From contig CACBUE010000007.1 in assembly GCA_902542325.1 (NCBI GenBank), positions 1 through 64,000 of the forward strand: a DNA stretch of 64,000 nucleotides. Direction: 5' to 3'. The notes below the pieces were generated by a model, which saw nothing but the letters and a program-made list of their open reading frames with translations, made no database searches and was not told the origin of the DNA. A program made the position numbers and the translations under genes. The stretch is from an uncultured SAR86 cluster bacterium. Lineage in GTDB: Bacteria; Pseudomonadota; Gammaproteobacteria; Magnimaribacterales; Magnimaribacteraceae. Numbering within the stretch: the stretch's first letter is position 1; every line of letters begins with the position of its first letter. Shown one piece after another: positions 28,946-39,343 of this stretch.

Positions 28946-31900
28946 CTACACTATATCAATAGAGATCAAGATTTCTTCTTCATATATTTCATCAATGATA
29001 GAAATGCTATTGTCGTCTGAAGGAATAGCTAGATCTTGATTTGAAAGTAAGTCATTAATATTAGCAACCTCAAACACAGGATCAGGATTATTTATGTTAC
29101 CAAAATCAAATCCAGGGGAATCATCCACTAAACCAGAAACATAAAATGCATTTTCTATATCATCATTCCCGGAGTTAAGTGAGCTGTTTTCACTTTCTAA
29201 GCCCGCATCTGAAATACTAGTACTTATGGTTACACCTGAAAGAGATGAAGTAGCATAATTTGTATCAACAAGGACAAAATCATCAGAGGTAATACTCGAA
29301 GCTGTTGTATTCCAGAGAATTAACCAATATTGATAATCACTATCGCCTCCTCTTTCAGTTGCTCCAGTCAATAGGAATGTATGATTAGACATAGTTCCTG
29401 TTCCCTGTTGGACTACTATTGTCTTACCAGACCAGTCTGATCCTCTAAGACCAATCTTATCTGATCCATCTTGGAAATCCGTTACGATACCTTGAATACT
29501 ATAATATTCGTCAAAGTTTATAGAAAGATCTTGATTATTGTCATTTCCACCGAATGAGTTTCCAGAATCCCATATATAGTTTGCACTATTATATTCGATT
29601 ACAAAGACATCATTACCATTACCCCCAGTCATTTTAATTTGATGTTGTGAGTTAGAGTACAAAGTATCATTTCCATCACCACCATCTAAAAGTGAGGTGC
29701 GACCTGAATTATTAGTATCTTTAATAATGTCATCACCAGCTCCACCGAATACCTGATAATTACTATCATCATCAGATAGAGTTATATCATCGTTACCAGC
29801 CAGTCCTTGGTAAAGAGTATTAGTATTTGAAGCATTTAGCGTTACTGTGTCATTACCACTAGTGCCATTAGTAATTGTTACACTTCCAGAATCATAAACT
29901 GTATCTCTTGAACCTTCTCCAGCTGGGAAAAGTAAGTTCGCATAAGCCGATGAGTCCGTATCTATGGTTCTATCATAGACTAGCCCCATCGCAGGCAATG
30001 CTGTAGTAACACCATTATATTTAAAGCCTGAATCAGTATAGATGTCATTTATCAATGCACTGTTAAGATCGGCGCTTGCAGTTGAAGTGAACTCTGATAG
30101 ATTTAACTCATTGAAGCCAACTGCTAGTGCAGCCATGTCTTTTGCCATCTCAGAACCATCAATTTTTAATGATTCTCTTATTCCAGATGGGCCTCTAACA
30201 GCTGTTACATAAGTATTGATTAGTGTCATGACAGCTTTTGCTATAGGAGAGTAAAGAGTAACGTCTTCTGCTATTTCACCTGATAAGTAAGTTGAAATAT
30301 CACTTATATCTGTATTACTTAATAGTATGTCAGAAAAAGTAGTTGAAGAAGAGCTTAAGTCTGCTGAGTTGGCATCGGTTAGCGTCTTTAGTTCTGTTGC
30401 TAAAGTTGTTGATAATTGTGTAAGCATTTTATCTACAACTGAATTGAGATCTATAGAGGATGCACTCTCATCATCATTAATTGTTACTGTGATAGTATTT
30501 TTTGGTAAGACTACTTTTCCTTCTGAACCAGAAGCAATTCTCAATCCGTAAACAATAGTTTCATCACTTTCAGTTAATGAATCATTTCTTACATCTACAT
30601 TTATTACTGCAGTGCTTTGTCCTTCAACAAATGTTACAGATCTATAGCCAGTCTCATCTGACCACCACCAGAAATCATCATTTTGTGATGCAGTACCAGA
30701 ACTATCCAAATTATATTCAATCGTGAAAGTTTCCGTTGCAGGTTTGCTTAATTTTAGTTCTATTTGATTCCAACCTTCAGCTTCAGAAACCGATATATCA
30801 TCGAAATATACTGCTGGAGTTGTTGTAGTAGCAACTTTAAACGGAGCAATGACCTTTGTGAAAGCCTCTCCTGCTGATGTTGTCAGTGTAGCTCCAGTAA
30901 AATCTAGTTCCATGTAATAGTCACCATTGCTAGCAGTTGAAGTTGTAAAGTAAGTACTTAAATTAGTTTCAGGTATGCCTCTGGCAAAAACTTCAGTAAA
31001 ATCGACCACAAATTTTGGTACACCAGTGGATGATGTTTCCACTGTTACCATATTTCCACTATGGTCTAGCGTTGTTGAAGTGGTTGTTCCATCTTCACCG
31101 GTATAGATAACAGTTATATCGGATGAGCCTGGAGCATAAACATACTGTGAAGAGCCAACCTCTTGTGTCGGATCAACAAGAACTTGGAATTTTATTTCGA
31201 TGGCTCTCTCGCCAGTATCAATGGAAGAGTTAGTGCCATCAATTAATTTTCCAGTGAACTCTATGGTCTGAGCCGTTGAAGGTAAAGTTCCTACTTCGAC
31301 TTCTATTTTCAATCCCTTTGAACCATCTTTTAAATCTAAAGCATCTTGGAGGGCTGCTTGATTCACTTGAATTTGTGATGAATCAAGAGTTAATACATTA
31401 CTAGCTACAGTAAAATTAGGAGTATGAACTACATTTTGAGATCCTTCATGATCAGTAATGGTGACAGGATTAGATTTAGACATCCTGAAGCCATCAAAGG
31501 AAGTTTGGCCTGTAATAACCTCGGCAACAGCGTCTGTTAAAGCTTCATAAGCAGCTTGTTTGATTGAGGTTTGTTGGGCTGTTGTTAAAGAAGCGGCACT
31601 ATATCCACTGACATTTGATGTACCACTTACTTTTGTATTCACATCAGCCAATGCATCAGTAATTATTTGCATACCAGTTTTAGATGCAGCATCACCAATC
31701 ATCGTTAGAAGATTATTTAGAGTAAATACATTTAGATTGAATAATTCCCATTCTCCAACTGAAGTCTGGCCATCCAATCTATTCTTAATGTCATAGAATC
31801 TCTCACCATAAAAGTTACCATCTCCTTCCATCCAAAGAGGATCCATGCCAAATGCTTTAAGTGCATCAGTTACAGTCGTTTTATCTAAAATACTTCTATC

Positions 31901-34900
31901 GATATTTTGCATGCTTAATGCAACAGATGACATAGGACTTAAAGAATATTCACCCCATTCCCTACCCGAAGTAAGTTTAAGGTTTGAATTAATTTTATAT
32001 ATACCTTCATTGGCAACGCCTGTACCCGCGTTGTATCCACCAGTGGCTAGTATTGGAGCATCTGTATCAGATTTAGTAACAGATAAATTGAAATAACCAC
32101 TCAAATTTGAAGTAGTATTTGGCTCGCCTGCATCCTTGATACCATCATTATCTAGATCTTGCCAAATAGTCGCGTTTGCTAAAGAGTAAGATCCAACCAT
32201 AGCTGTACCAGAAACAGATAAACTACCATCACCTAAGGTATCTTCAATTGAAAAATAAAAAGTTTTCTTTACAGCAGTTGATTTACCATCAGTAATACTC
32301 ACGTATACCTGTATATTGGTATTTCCATCTTCATAACTAAGAGCACTATTGGGTGTAAAAAGTCCAGTAGACGAAAGTGTAAATGGAGCGCTTCCTATGG
32401 CACTTCCGGAATCACCATCTTCCATTGTTCCGTATGTTGTATCTGTCCTAACTCCCAGCAGTTCCCAAGTTAGAGTATCAAAATCCAAATCAAAACCTTT
32501 AATTTGGATAGACTGATTTGCAGCATCATCAATAAATTTAGAATCACTTCCCCACATGTCTTTAAAGAAAGGGATTTTATTCGTTGAATCGTAACCCGCA
32601 TAATCAGGTAGATTTCGCACATCAATATACATGTCATAAGAATTTATGGCATTAGATTCACCTGATCCATCATCGCCTAGAACTTTAATCCTATATTGAT
32701 TTAATCCTCTCAGGTTATTCTGATCAAAGCTACTAAAGTCAGATTCCGCTGAACCAATTGAGGAAGCACCAGAAGAAATAGAAGATGGGGCTTCATAGTT
32801 AGGTGCTACTTTGAATGTAACTTCACCGGTAGATGAATTAATGTCGAAAAGAGCAGCATCAGGGTAAGAGGCATCAAGTGAGTAAGTAATAGTATCTCCA
32901 TCTGCATCCCATGAATCTTTGACAGCACCAAATACGGCAGTTGAATTTTCATAAATAGTTGTATATTGATACCAGAAATCTGGTTGTGTATTTTCTCCAG
33001 CTACCGCTTTGCCTAGATCTCTTTTTGTATGAATTACTGTTATACCTTGTTCTATATGAACTCGACCATCCCATAACTCGTAAACATTGTAAGTAATGCC
33101 ATCTTCAACTGTTGTTCCTTTGGCCCTAAAAGCTTCGAACTGAGTTTTGATTATACTTCCTTCATTGTAGCTGTATTCATGACCTAATAACCTGACAGTA
33201 TCTGTATCATCACCTCGAATGGTCCAGGTTCTATTGTCCCAGCTCATTCTTTGCAGAGCGTCCCAAGTTATATTCAGTTCATCACCAAAACTTGCACCAG
33301 CTGCTAGAGTATCTACAATGGAGGATTGAGAATCTCTTAAATCAATCTTTTCAATACTTTCAACTCTATTTCTCCATCCCTCTTCCTCAACTGTATTGCC
33401 TGACTCATCTTGATATGTCCAAGTCTCTTTAACTGAAACAAGTTTATTAAGATCTATACCACTATAGTCCGGCAATGAATCAGCATCGGTACCATCATCT
33501 ACTTCTAATCCAACGCTGCTCAAACCAGAGAGAACTAAAGTATCTGTACCACTACCACCTTTTATAAACTCTGGTAAAGAAGTTATATTTGTAAAATCAA
33601 ATTTATCATTACCAGATCCACCATCTAATACATCTAAACCCTCACCTACTTTAATAGTATCGTCACCAGCACCGCCGTCTATAGCATCAGCTCCAGCACC
33701 ACCATCTAAGATATCAGCTCCTTGATCTCCAAATATTACATCATCACCAGCTCCACCTAAGATTGTGTCATCTCCCTTTTTACCAAAGATTGTTTCTTTT
33801 GCATCTGTACCTGTTAAGGAATCTGCTTCAGCTGTACCTGTTAAGTTAGTTAATGAATCTGCATTTGTGTAAGAGGAGAATTTTGAAAGGAGATTTCTTT
33901 CAAAAGTACTCTCTAATTCTCTATTAAAGTCGCTGAATCGATTCTCTTGGTAATCACCAAACCATTCTTCGGCTTGGGTTTGTTGATCTGCAGTTGAGAA
34001 GAAAGCGAAGTCAAAATTAATTTCTTCAGCTATTGCTTTAAAGTCAATATCCATCAGAGAACCTTGCACTGCTGAAATTTGACTTAAAACTAGATCTATA
34101 AGCTGTGTATCTAAAGCTGCATCACCTGTTTGTGCATCAGATGCAGAGAAGAAATCAGTTTCAGCAATGGAGAGTTTACCGACATTGTCTGAGATGACAT
34201 CATTTACATCTATGAAAACTTTAAAAGCTATATTTCCAGTCCTTTCAGAGTTTTCCCAATCAACATTGTATCCGCCCCAAGCTTCTTTTCTTAACTCTAT
34301 GCTTGTGAAAGTAGAACCGGTAAATAATAACTCATAGATATTATCTTTGTTTCCATCTTTGGGATCTTCAAAATCTAAATTTTCTTGTCGGGGTACATAT
34401 AAAGTACCATCACTAGCTACAGCAAAATTTTGGAAAAAGGATGCGTTATCAAATTCAGTATAATCAAGTCCCAACCAAACATATTGTCCGTCTGGTAATT
34501 GTAAAATAGGAGTATCTCTTCCATCTTGATCCTGAATTATCGTTACAGTTGCTCCTATTGCATCTTTAATATTTCCTAAAACATTGTCATATTGTGGTCC
34601 CACTTCTGTGACATCGGTATCTATTGAAATGGTACTCGCATCAATATCCAATAGAACCGCAATGATTCCACCATCGGTCAAGCCTTGATCTTCAGCTTGT
34701 TTTCCAGTCAACATAACAAAGGTATGTGCTGAGAGATCTCCTGAACCTTGGACGAAAGAAATATCAGCCTTAGATAGATTTGGAACATTATTTCCTGTCC
34801 AACCTAATGTAGTTAGAGCTAATTTATCTTCTCCGGGTGTAAAGTCAGAGATTAAAGCTACTCTTGTCCAATTTAGTTCAGTTGCTAAATCTAATACACC

Positions 34901-37900
34901 ATCTCTATTTTCGTCATATCCATTAATCCCTTCAGCGGCTCCTTCTAGATATTCCTTTGCATAATCTCTTATTCCAAAATTTAGAGGATTTTCAAGATGT
35001 TCTCCACTTAATTGGAAGATATCTCCACCTGCACCACCTGTTAAGTAACCTTCCCTAAAGTTATCAAAATTATCGTTACCTGCGCCTCCATCAATGTATT
35101 GAAATCCATTATTTTCTCTTACGAAAATATCATCTCCATCTGTTCCCAAAACATTTCTACTGCCTTCTCCTGTATCAAGCTTTTCGGCTATTTCGTCCAC
35201 AGAAAAAACCAAAGGCGATGATGGTGCAGCTATTGGATCTGGTGTACCAGCTTCTTTTTCCCTTATTTCTATTCTTGCAGTTTTGGTTATAGAACTTCCA
35301 TCAGCTCCAGTTTTAGTTAATTCAAATTCGTAGATGTTGTCACCATTTGCATCAGCTGGCGAAGCAAATACAGGTCTTTCTGTAAAAAATACTTGTGTTC
35401 CCCAATCCGTATCTCTTAGGATAAATTTATCTGCATCTGGTCCACCAGTAATTGTAGAGGTTACTGTTCCTGCAAAAGTGATTGCCTGAAGCTCCTCTAT
35501 AGTCTGAGGATTTACTCCTGGTTGATGGTCAATCTGCCACACTTCACCGACTACAAAGACATTGTCTTGTACAGTTCCATCAATCGTTACTTGAGTTAAA
35601 GTTGCAACAGCAGCCTGATTTTCTGCGAAACTTCCATGAGAGGAATTATCGTCTTGCCACCAATCTGGGTATGAAACTGCAGGATCATTTGAATTATTTA
35701 CAACAAATAGTAGATCAGCTCTTGTTCCTACTGATTCAACTCCATTGCCGTGAATTTCTATATTTACCATTAGCTCGTAAACATTATCGCCATTAGAATC
35801 TTTTGGATCTTCGAAATCTAGAGAGTTCCCATCACGTAAACTTAGATAGTATTTTCCATCATCATCACGATTGAGATAAAACAGAGAATTATCTTTGATC
35901 TTGTTACCTGCATCATCACGATCTGGTAACCAAACGTTTATATTTAAACTTGGATCTAAACCTTCTAGACCGGCTATTTGAACTTCTATTCCCTTGTAAA
36001 TTTCCAGATTTGTTTGTGTATCAGGATCATAGCTGCTCCACTGTCTCATTATTGAATGTTCTTCAACATTAATTACATTGCTTACCAAGGTTGGTTTGGT
36101 GCTAGTAGAGTAGGTTCTTGAATAGTCCCAATCGGGTATTTCCATAACAAATTCAACAACTTGTTGGAAATCATCCGAGTTGTCGGTTATGGTAATTTCT
36201 ACTATATATTCTCCATCAGCATTTGAGTCATTAGGATTGGAAGGATCAGGAGCTGAATCTTTAAAAGATAATGAACCATTATCACTTACTCTGAATAAAT
36301 CTTTGTCTGCGCCACCGGTGATAGCGTATGAAAAGTCTCCAGACTCTTGTACATCAGGATTTAGTGCATCTCCATTGACCATATATCCGATGCCCGAAAC
36401 AGTCTCTAATTCGAACGATTTACCAGCAACAGCTTGTGCATTTAATACAGCTTCATTTGCCATACCACTATGAACATCACAATAGTAATAAAGAGTTGAT
36501 GGAGTATTAGCATCTACAGTGAGAACTACAGATCCCGAATTAAAGGCTACTCCTGTTGTGAATTCAACCCCTCCTCCATGTGTACCATCTTGAGTAGTAC
36601 TGAATCTAAAAGGATGGCCAGAATTCGACGAATCGCTAACATCAAAAGTATAAGTTGCGCCTATATCAAAAGTGTAGTTTGGAGCGAGTACTCCGTCAAA
36701 ATAGAACTTATTACCATTACCGTCATTTGCAACAGTCACAACTATAGTTTGATCTACTGTTTCGCCCGGTATGGTAACAGTTTCTATGGTTGAAACTGGA
36801 ATACCGAATGCTTCTTTCGGTAGAATTTGTTCATCATTTCTGTAATCAATTTGTTTTTCTACAAAAGATGTAAATTTATCTAACGTAAAATCCAAAGCTC
36901 CTGTAACTAAATTAGTGAAAACTTTAGTAGCTTGGGTAAATGAAGCAGTAAGTATTTCATTAAAATTAGCTATAGCGTCACTAGTAGCAGATACAGAATT
37001 TAATAAAGTAGTTACTTCGTCTGGAGTTCTGCCCTCAGCAAGTGCCAAGTAAACACCTAGATCACCTGTTTTAACTGTCCAATTATAAGTTGTAAAATCA
37101 TTACCCCAATTACCATCATTTAACTGAGTTGTAGGATCTTTGAGATAAGCTTTAACTTGATCAGCTGTTAATTGCCATTGGCCTGTATTTCCCTGGATTT
37201 CATTTCCATTTGAATCATAACGAAGTCTCTCTCCACTATAATTTAGGTATATTGCTTGTGACCACAGTTCTTGTCCGAATTCATCAAATGGAATCCATCT
37301 TGAATAACTATCATTAAAAGTTGAAGCTCTATTGTATTCAAAGCCCATGTCAACAATTTGATCTATCTGAGTATCAGTAAGATTTTCGAAGGTAAGACCG
37401 GTCATTGTTTCCATCAACCTAACCATTTTGACCATCTGTTCGGCATAGTATTTACCGACCATATCTGTTACTCCGCCATCAGGTCCAAAATTCACTCTTC
37501 CAAGGTAAGGATCTGGTTGTTGAGAATCTAAAACATCAACCATTAATACTGCCCACTCTCCTAAAGTTTTCGTAGAGCCAAGGAAGGTAACTGTCTCACC
37601 TGTATAACCATCTAAGGTTTTAAAAGTAGTAAAGTTTGTAGCTGGATCAAAACCCATCTCAGAAAGAATAATATTTTTAATTTCTAATATGATTGCAGAA
37701 GTAGCTTGATTTATGACTTGATCAAACTGACCAGAGCCATCAGCTTTCATTTCAAATATTTTTGTTAAATCTTCTGAAGCAAGAATAGCTTCTACTATTT
37801 TGTCATTAAAAGTATCACTTGTTGAGTCTAGAAGATCTTCTAATCCATCTAACTCAATAACAATTCTTGGTTGCGTCTCAAGATCAACGCCACTATCCCA

Positions 37901-39343
37901 AGATGAATATCTAAGAGTTTGTGTTCCAAATTTAAAAATATCAGTGATTTGAGTTCTCGTAGTAGGAGTTATTTCAGTTGAAAAATATTCTGATACTTTT
38001 TTTGAAAGCTCACCAAGAGAAGAAACCATTATATTTCTTGCTTGAGCCGTTAGAGCCGCTTGAGCCTGTGTGTTTGAGTCTGCCGTATAAGCTAGAGCAA
38101 TAGGATCGAAATTAGTAAGATTATCAAAAGCTGCATCAAGACCATATGCTTTTCCTATTTTTTCTTGAGCTTGATCTAAAGTTACACCAGATTTTGAATA
38201 AGCTCTTGAAATTTGGGTACTGACCGGACTAACAATCAGAGCTTCAGAACCATCTCCATTTGTTCCGGTAGTAAGCTTGAAAGTTTGTTCATTTGGTTTT
38301 CCAGTTCCTAAATCGTAACCACCTTGTACATATATATTAGTATCAGCAGGTATATCATCAGTAAATTCGAATGCACCGGTTTTATCTGTTGTTGTTTCAG
38401 GTTCGCCTTCGTCCTTTATTCCATCGCCATCTAAATCGACCCATACGGTTGCACCTACCAAATATCCGTCAATTGCTTGACCTTTTGGCGATACATTAAG
38501 GACATTTATAGTTAAAGGTGTTGAAATTGATAATCCACCAGGATCTGTTGCTACTAGATTAAGAGAATAAGTATTATCAGCGTCAACATCTCCGGGAGAA
38601 GAAAAATTTGGCGATGCGATGAATGAAACATTTCCAGAGGCATCTACACTAAAAAGACTTGCATCGTCTCCTGACAAAGAATATGTGAGTGTATCTCCGT
38701 CAACATCAGAACCTGTTAAAGTCAGTAATACTGCTCCACCAGCTACGCTTTCAAAAACCTCAACAGCATTTGCAGAGCCAATTGTTGGATTGTCGTTAAC
38801 AGCACTTACTATCAGTGAAATAGTTGCGCTGCTAGCTATGGTATTATCAACAATACTTAGAACAAGATCTCCTATTACATCATTGTCACTGTTTACATTT
38901 TCATTAGGAGTAAAGGTAATACCAGCAAGATCAGTCAATGCGAGAGTAGCTCCTGCGGTTAATACTGTTCCAGATGCTAGTGTAAGTGTTCCGCCAGAAG
39001 GTATAGATTCTACAGTGATGGTAAATGAGTCAGAGACTTCTCCAGATGAAATAATAGAAAATGCACTGGCTGTATCTTCGGTAAAATCAAAGCTTTGATT
39101 GGACAAGGAAAATGAGGATGTAGGTGTAGGAGCTGCGGGAGTAGAACTACCTCCTCCTCCTCCACCACCACAAGAGGCTAAAGTGAGTGCAGTCAGGTTT
39201 GCAAAAAGTAAAGATGATTTGCCATTAAGCTGGATGACTTGCTTTTTTCCAGGATTACTTTTTAAGGAGTCCATTAAAGCTTCCTTTAACTCATCAGTTT
39301 GATTGAAAGATTTATTTACTGATCTTGATTTAATATCACCCAT
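28946..39343 (-). CDS. Giant T1SS-type RTX/cadherin-like adhesin, 3465 aa
   Basis: Cadherin-like repeats, SdrD-B-like and Calx-beta domains, RTX nonapeptides (GGAGDDVIFGDQGADILDGGAGAD), acidic C-terminus; same operon as HlyD/ABC/TolC. Confidence 0.9.
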   Translation of the reverse strand: MGDIKSRSVNKSFNQTDELKEALMDSLKSNPGKKQVIQLNGKSSLLFANLTALTLASCGGGGGGGSSTPAAPTPTSSFSLSNQSFDFTEDTASAFSIISSGEVSDSFTITVESIPSGGTLTLASGTVLTAGATLALTDLAGITFTPNENVNSDNDVIGDLVLSIVDNTIASSATISLIVSAVNDNPTIGSANAVEVFESVAGGAVLLTLTGSDVDGDTLTYSLSGDDASLFSVDASGNVSFIASPNFSSPGDVDADNTYSLNLVATDPGGLSISTPLTINVLNVSPKGQAIDGYLVGATVWVDLDGDGIKDEGEPETTTDKTGAFEFTDDIPADTNIYVQGGYDLGTGKPNEQTFKLTTGTNGDGSEALIVSPVSTQISRAYSKSGVTLDQAQEKIGKAYGLDAAFDNLTNFDPIALAYTADSNTQAQAALTAQARNIMVSSLGELSKKVSEYFSTEITPTTRTQITDIFKFGTQTLRYSSWDSGVDLETQPRIVIELDGLEDLLDSTSDTFNDKIVEAILASEDLTKIFEMKADGSGQFDQVINQATSAIILEIKNIILSEMGFDPATNFTTFKTLDGYTGETVTFLGSTKTLGEWAVLMVDVLDSQQPDPYLGRVNFGPDGGVTDMVGKYYAEQMVKMVRLMETMTGLTFENLTDTQIDQIVDMGFEYNRASTFNDSYSRWIPFDEFGQELWSQAIYLNYSGERLRYDSNGNEIQGNTGQWQLTADQVKAYLKDPTTQLNDGNWGNDFTTYNWTVKTGDLGVYLALAEGRTPDEVTTLLNSVSATSDAIANFNEILTASFTQATKVFTNLVTGALDFTLDKFTSFVEKQIDYRNDEQILPKEAFGIPVSTIETVTIPGETVDQTIVVTVANDGNGNKFYFDGVLAPNYTFDIGATYTFDVSDSSNSGHPFRFSTTQDGTHGGGVEFTTGVAFNSGSVVLTVDANTPSTLYYYCDVHSGMANEAVLNAQAVAGKSFELETVSGIGYMVNGDALNPDVQESGDFSYAITGGADKDLFRVSDNGSLSFKDSAPDPSNPNDSNADGEYIVEITITDNSDDFQQVVEFVMEIPDWDYSRTYSTSTKPTLVSNVINVEEHSIMRQWSSYDPDTQTNLEIYKGIEVQIAGLEGLDPSLNINVWLPDRDDAGNKIKDNSLFYLNRDDDGKYYLSLRDGNSLDFEDPKDSNGDNVYELMVNIEIHGNGVESVGTRADLLFVVNNSNDPAVSYPDWWQDDNSSHGSFAENQAAVATLTQVTIDGTVQDNVFVVGEVWQIDHQPGVNPQTIEELQAITFAGTVTSTITGGPDADKFILRDTDWGTQVFFTERPVFASPADANGDNIYEFELTKTGADGSSITKTARIEIREKEAGTPDPIAAPSSPLVFSVDEIAEKLDTGEGSRNVLGTDGDDIFVRENNGFQYIDGGAGNDNFDNFREGYLTGGAGGDIFQLSGEHLENPLNFGIRDYAKEYLEGAAEGINGYDENRDGVLDLATELNWTRVALISDFTPGEDKLALTTLGWTGNNVPNLSKADISFVQGSGDLSAHTFVMLTGKQAEDQGLTDGGIIAVLLDIDASTISIDTDVTEVGPQYDNVLGNIKDAIGATVTIIQDQDGRDTPILQLPDGQYVWLGLDYTEFDNASFFQNFAVASDGTLYVPRQENLDFEDPKDGNKDNIYELLFTGSTFTSIELRKEAWGGYNVDWENSERTGNIAFKVFIDVNDVISDNVGKLSIAETDFFSASDAQTGDAALDTQLIDLVLSQISAVQGSLMDIDFKAIAEEINFDFAFFSTADQQTQAEEWFGDYQENRFSDFNRELESTFERNLLSKFSSYTNADSLTNLTGTAEADSLTGTDAKETIFGKKGDDTILGGAGDDVIFGDQGADILDGGAGADAIDGGAGDDTIKVGEGLDVLDGGSGNDKFDFTNITSLPEFIKGGSGTDTLVLSGLSSVGLEVDDGTDADSLPDYSGIDLNKLVSVKETWTYQDESGNTVEEEGWRNRVESIEKIDLRDSQSSIVDTLAAGASFGDELNITWDALQRMSWDNRTWTIRGDDTDTVRLLGHEYSYNEGSIIKTQFEAFRAKGTTVEDGITYNVYELWDGRVHIEQGITVIHTKRDLGKAVAGENTQPDFWYQYTTIYENSTAVFGAVKDSWDADGDTITYSLDASYPDAALFDINSSTGEVTFKVAPNYEAPSSISSGASSIGSAESDFSSFDQNNLRGLNQYRIKVLGDDGSGESNAINSYDMYIDVRNLPDYAGYDSTNKIPFFKDMWGSDSKFIDDAANQSIQIKGFDLDFDTLTWELLGVRTDTTYGTMEDGDSGSAIGSAPFTLSSTGLFTPNSALSYEDGNTNIQVYVSITDGKSTAVKKTFYFSIEDTLGDGSLSVSGTAMVGSYSLANATIWQDLDNDGIKDAGEPNTTSNLSGYFNLSVTKSDTDAPILATGGYNAGTGVANEGIYKINSNLKLTSGREWGEYSLSPMSSVALSMQNIDRSILDKTTVTDALKAFGMDPLWMEGDGNFYGERFYDIKNRLDGQTSVGEWELFNLNVFTLNNLLTMIGDAASKTGMQIITDALADVNTKVSGTSNVSGYSAASLTTAQQTSIKQAAYEALTDAVAEVITGQTSFDGFRMSKSNPVTITDHEGSQNVVHTPNFTVASNVLTLDSSQIQVNQAALQDALDLKDGSKGLKIEVEVGTLPSTAQTIEFTGKLIDGTNSSIDTGERAIEIKFQVLVDPTQEVGSSQYVYAPGSSDITVIYTGEDGTTTSTTLDHSGNMVTVETSSTGVPKFVVDFTEVFARGIPETNLSTYFTTSTASNGDYYMELDFTGATLTTSAGEAFTKVIAPFKVATTTTPAVYFDDISVSEAEGWNQIELKLSKPATETFTIEYNLDSSGTASQNDDFWWWSDETGYRSVTFVEGQSTAVINVDVRNDSLTESDETIVYGLRIASGSEGKVVLPKNTITVTINDDESASSIDLNSVVDKMLTQLSTTLATELKTLTDANSADLSSSSTTFSDILLSNTDISDISTYLSGEIAEDVTLYSPIAKAVMTLINTYVTAVRGPSGIRESLKIDGSEMAKDMAALAVGFNELNLSEFTSTASADLNSALINDIYTDSGFKYNGVTTALPAMGLVYDRTIDTDSSAYANLLFPAGEGSRDTVYDSGSVTITNGTSGNDTVTLNASNTNTLYQGLAGNDDITLSDDDSNYQVFGGAGDDIIKDTNNSGRTSLLDGGDGNDTLYSNSQHQIKMTGGNGNDVFVIEYNSANYIWDSGNSFGGNDNNQDLSINFDEYYSIQGIVTDFQDGSDKIGLRGSDWSGKTIVVQQGTGTMSNHTFLLTGATERGGDSDYQYWLILWNTTASSITSDDFVLVDTNYATSSLSGVTISTSISDAGLESENSSLNSGNDDIENAFYVSGLVDDSPGFDFGNINNPDPVFEVANINDLLSNQDLAIPSDDNSISIIDEIYEEEILISIDIV
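29530..29870 (-). other. C-terminal RTX-like repeat block of the adhesin
   Basis: LYQGLAGNDDITL..VFGGAGDDIIKD..LLDGGDGNDTLYS..MTGGNGNDVFVI. Confidence 0.8.
33596..33850 (-). other. Central RTX nonapeptide block of the adhesin
   Basis: IFGKKGDDTILGGAGDDVIFGDQGADILDGGAGADAIDGGAGDDTIKVGEGLDVLDGGSGNDKFDF. Confidence 0.9.
36440..36760 (-). other. Cupredoxin-like domain within the adhesin
   Basis: NKFYFDGVLAPNYTFDIGATYTFDVSDSSNSGHPFRFS...STLYYYCDVHSGM; His910, Cys955, His958, Met961. Confidence 0.75.

Noticed and set aside
30327-32096. Plus-strand ORFs of 74-83 aa opposite the adhesin
   Set aside because: Spurious mirror ORFs of a low-stop repetitive protein; no recognisable domain or RBS context.
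38619-39302. Antisense ORFs inside the adhesin gene (e.g. 38619..39098, 39099..39302 with polyproline)
   Set aside because: They are the reverse complement of Ser/Thr/Asp-rich and poly-Gly adhesin codons (PPPPPP mirrors GGGGGGG); no plausible independent coding signal.
28946-39343. RTX toxin (pore-forming) interpretation of the giant protein
   Set aside because: No RTX-toxin acyltransferase (HlyC-like) gene nearby and no hydrophobic pore domain recognised; cadherin/SdrD/Calx-beta content favours an adhesin.
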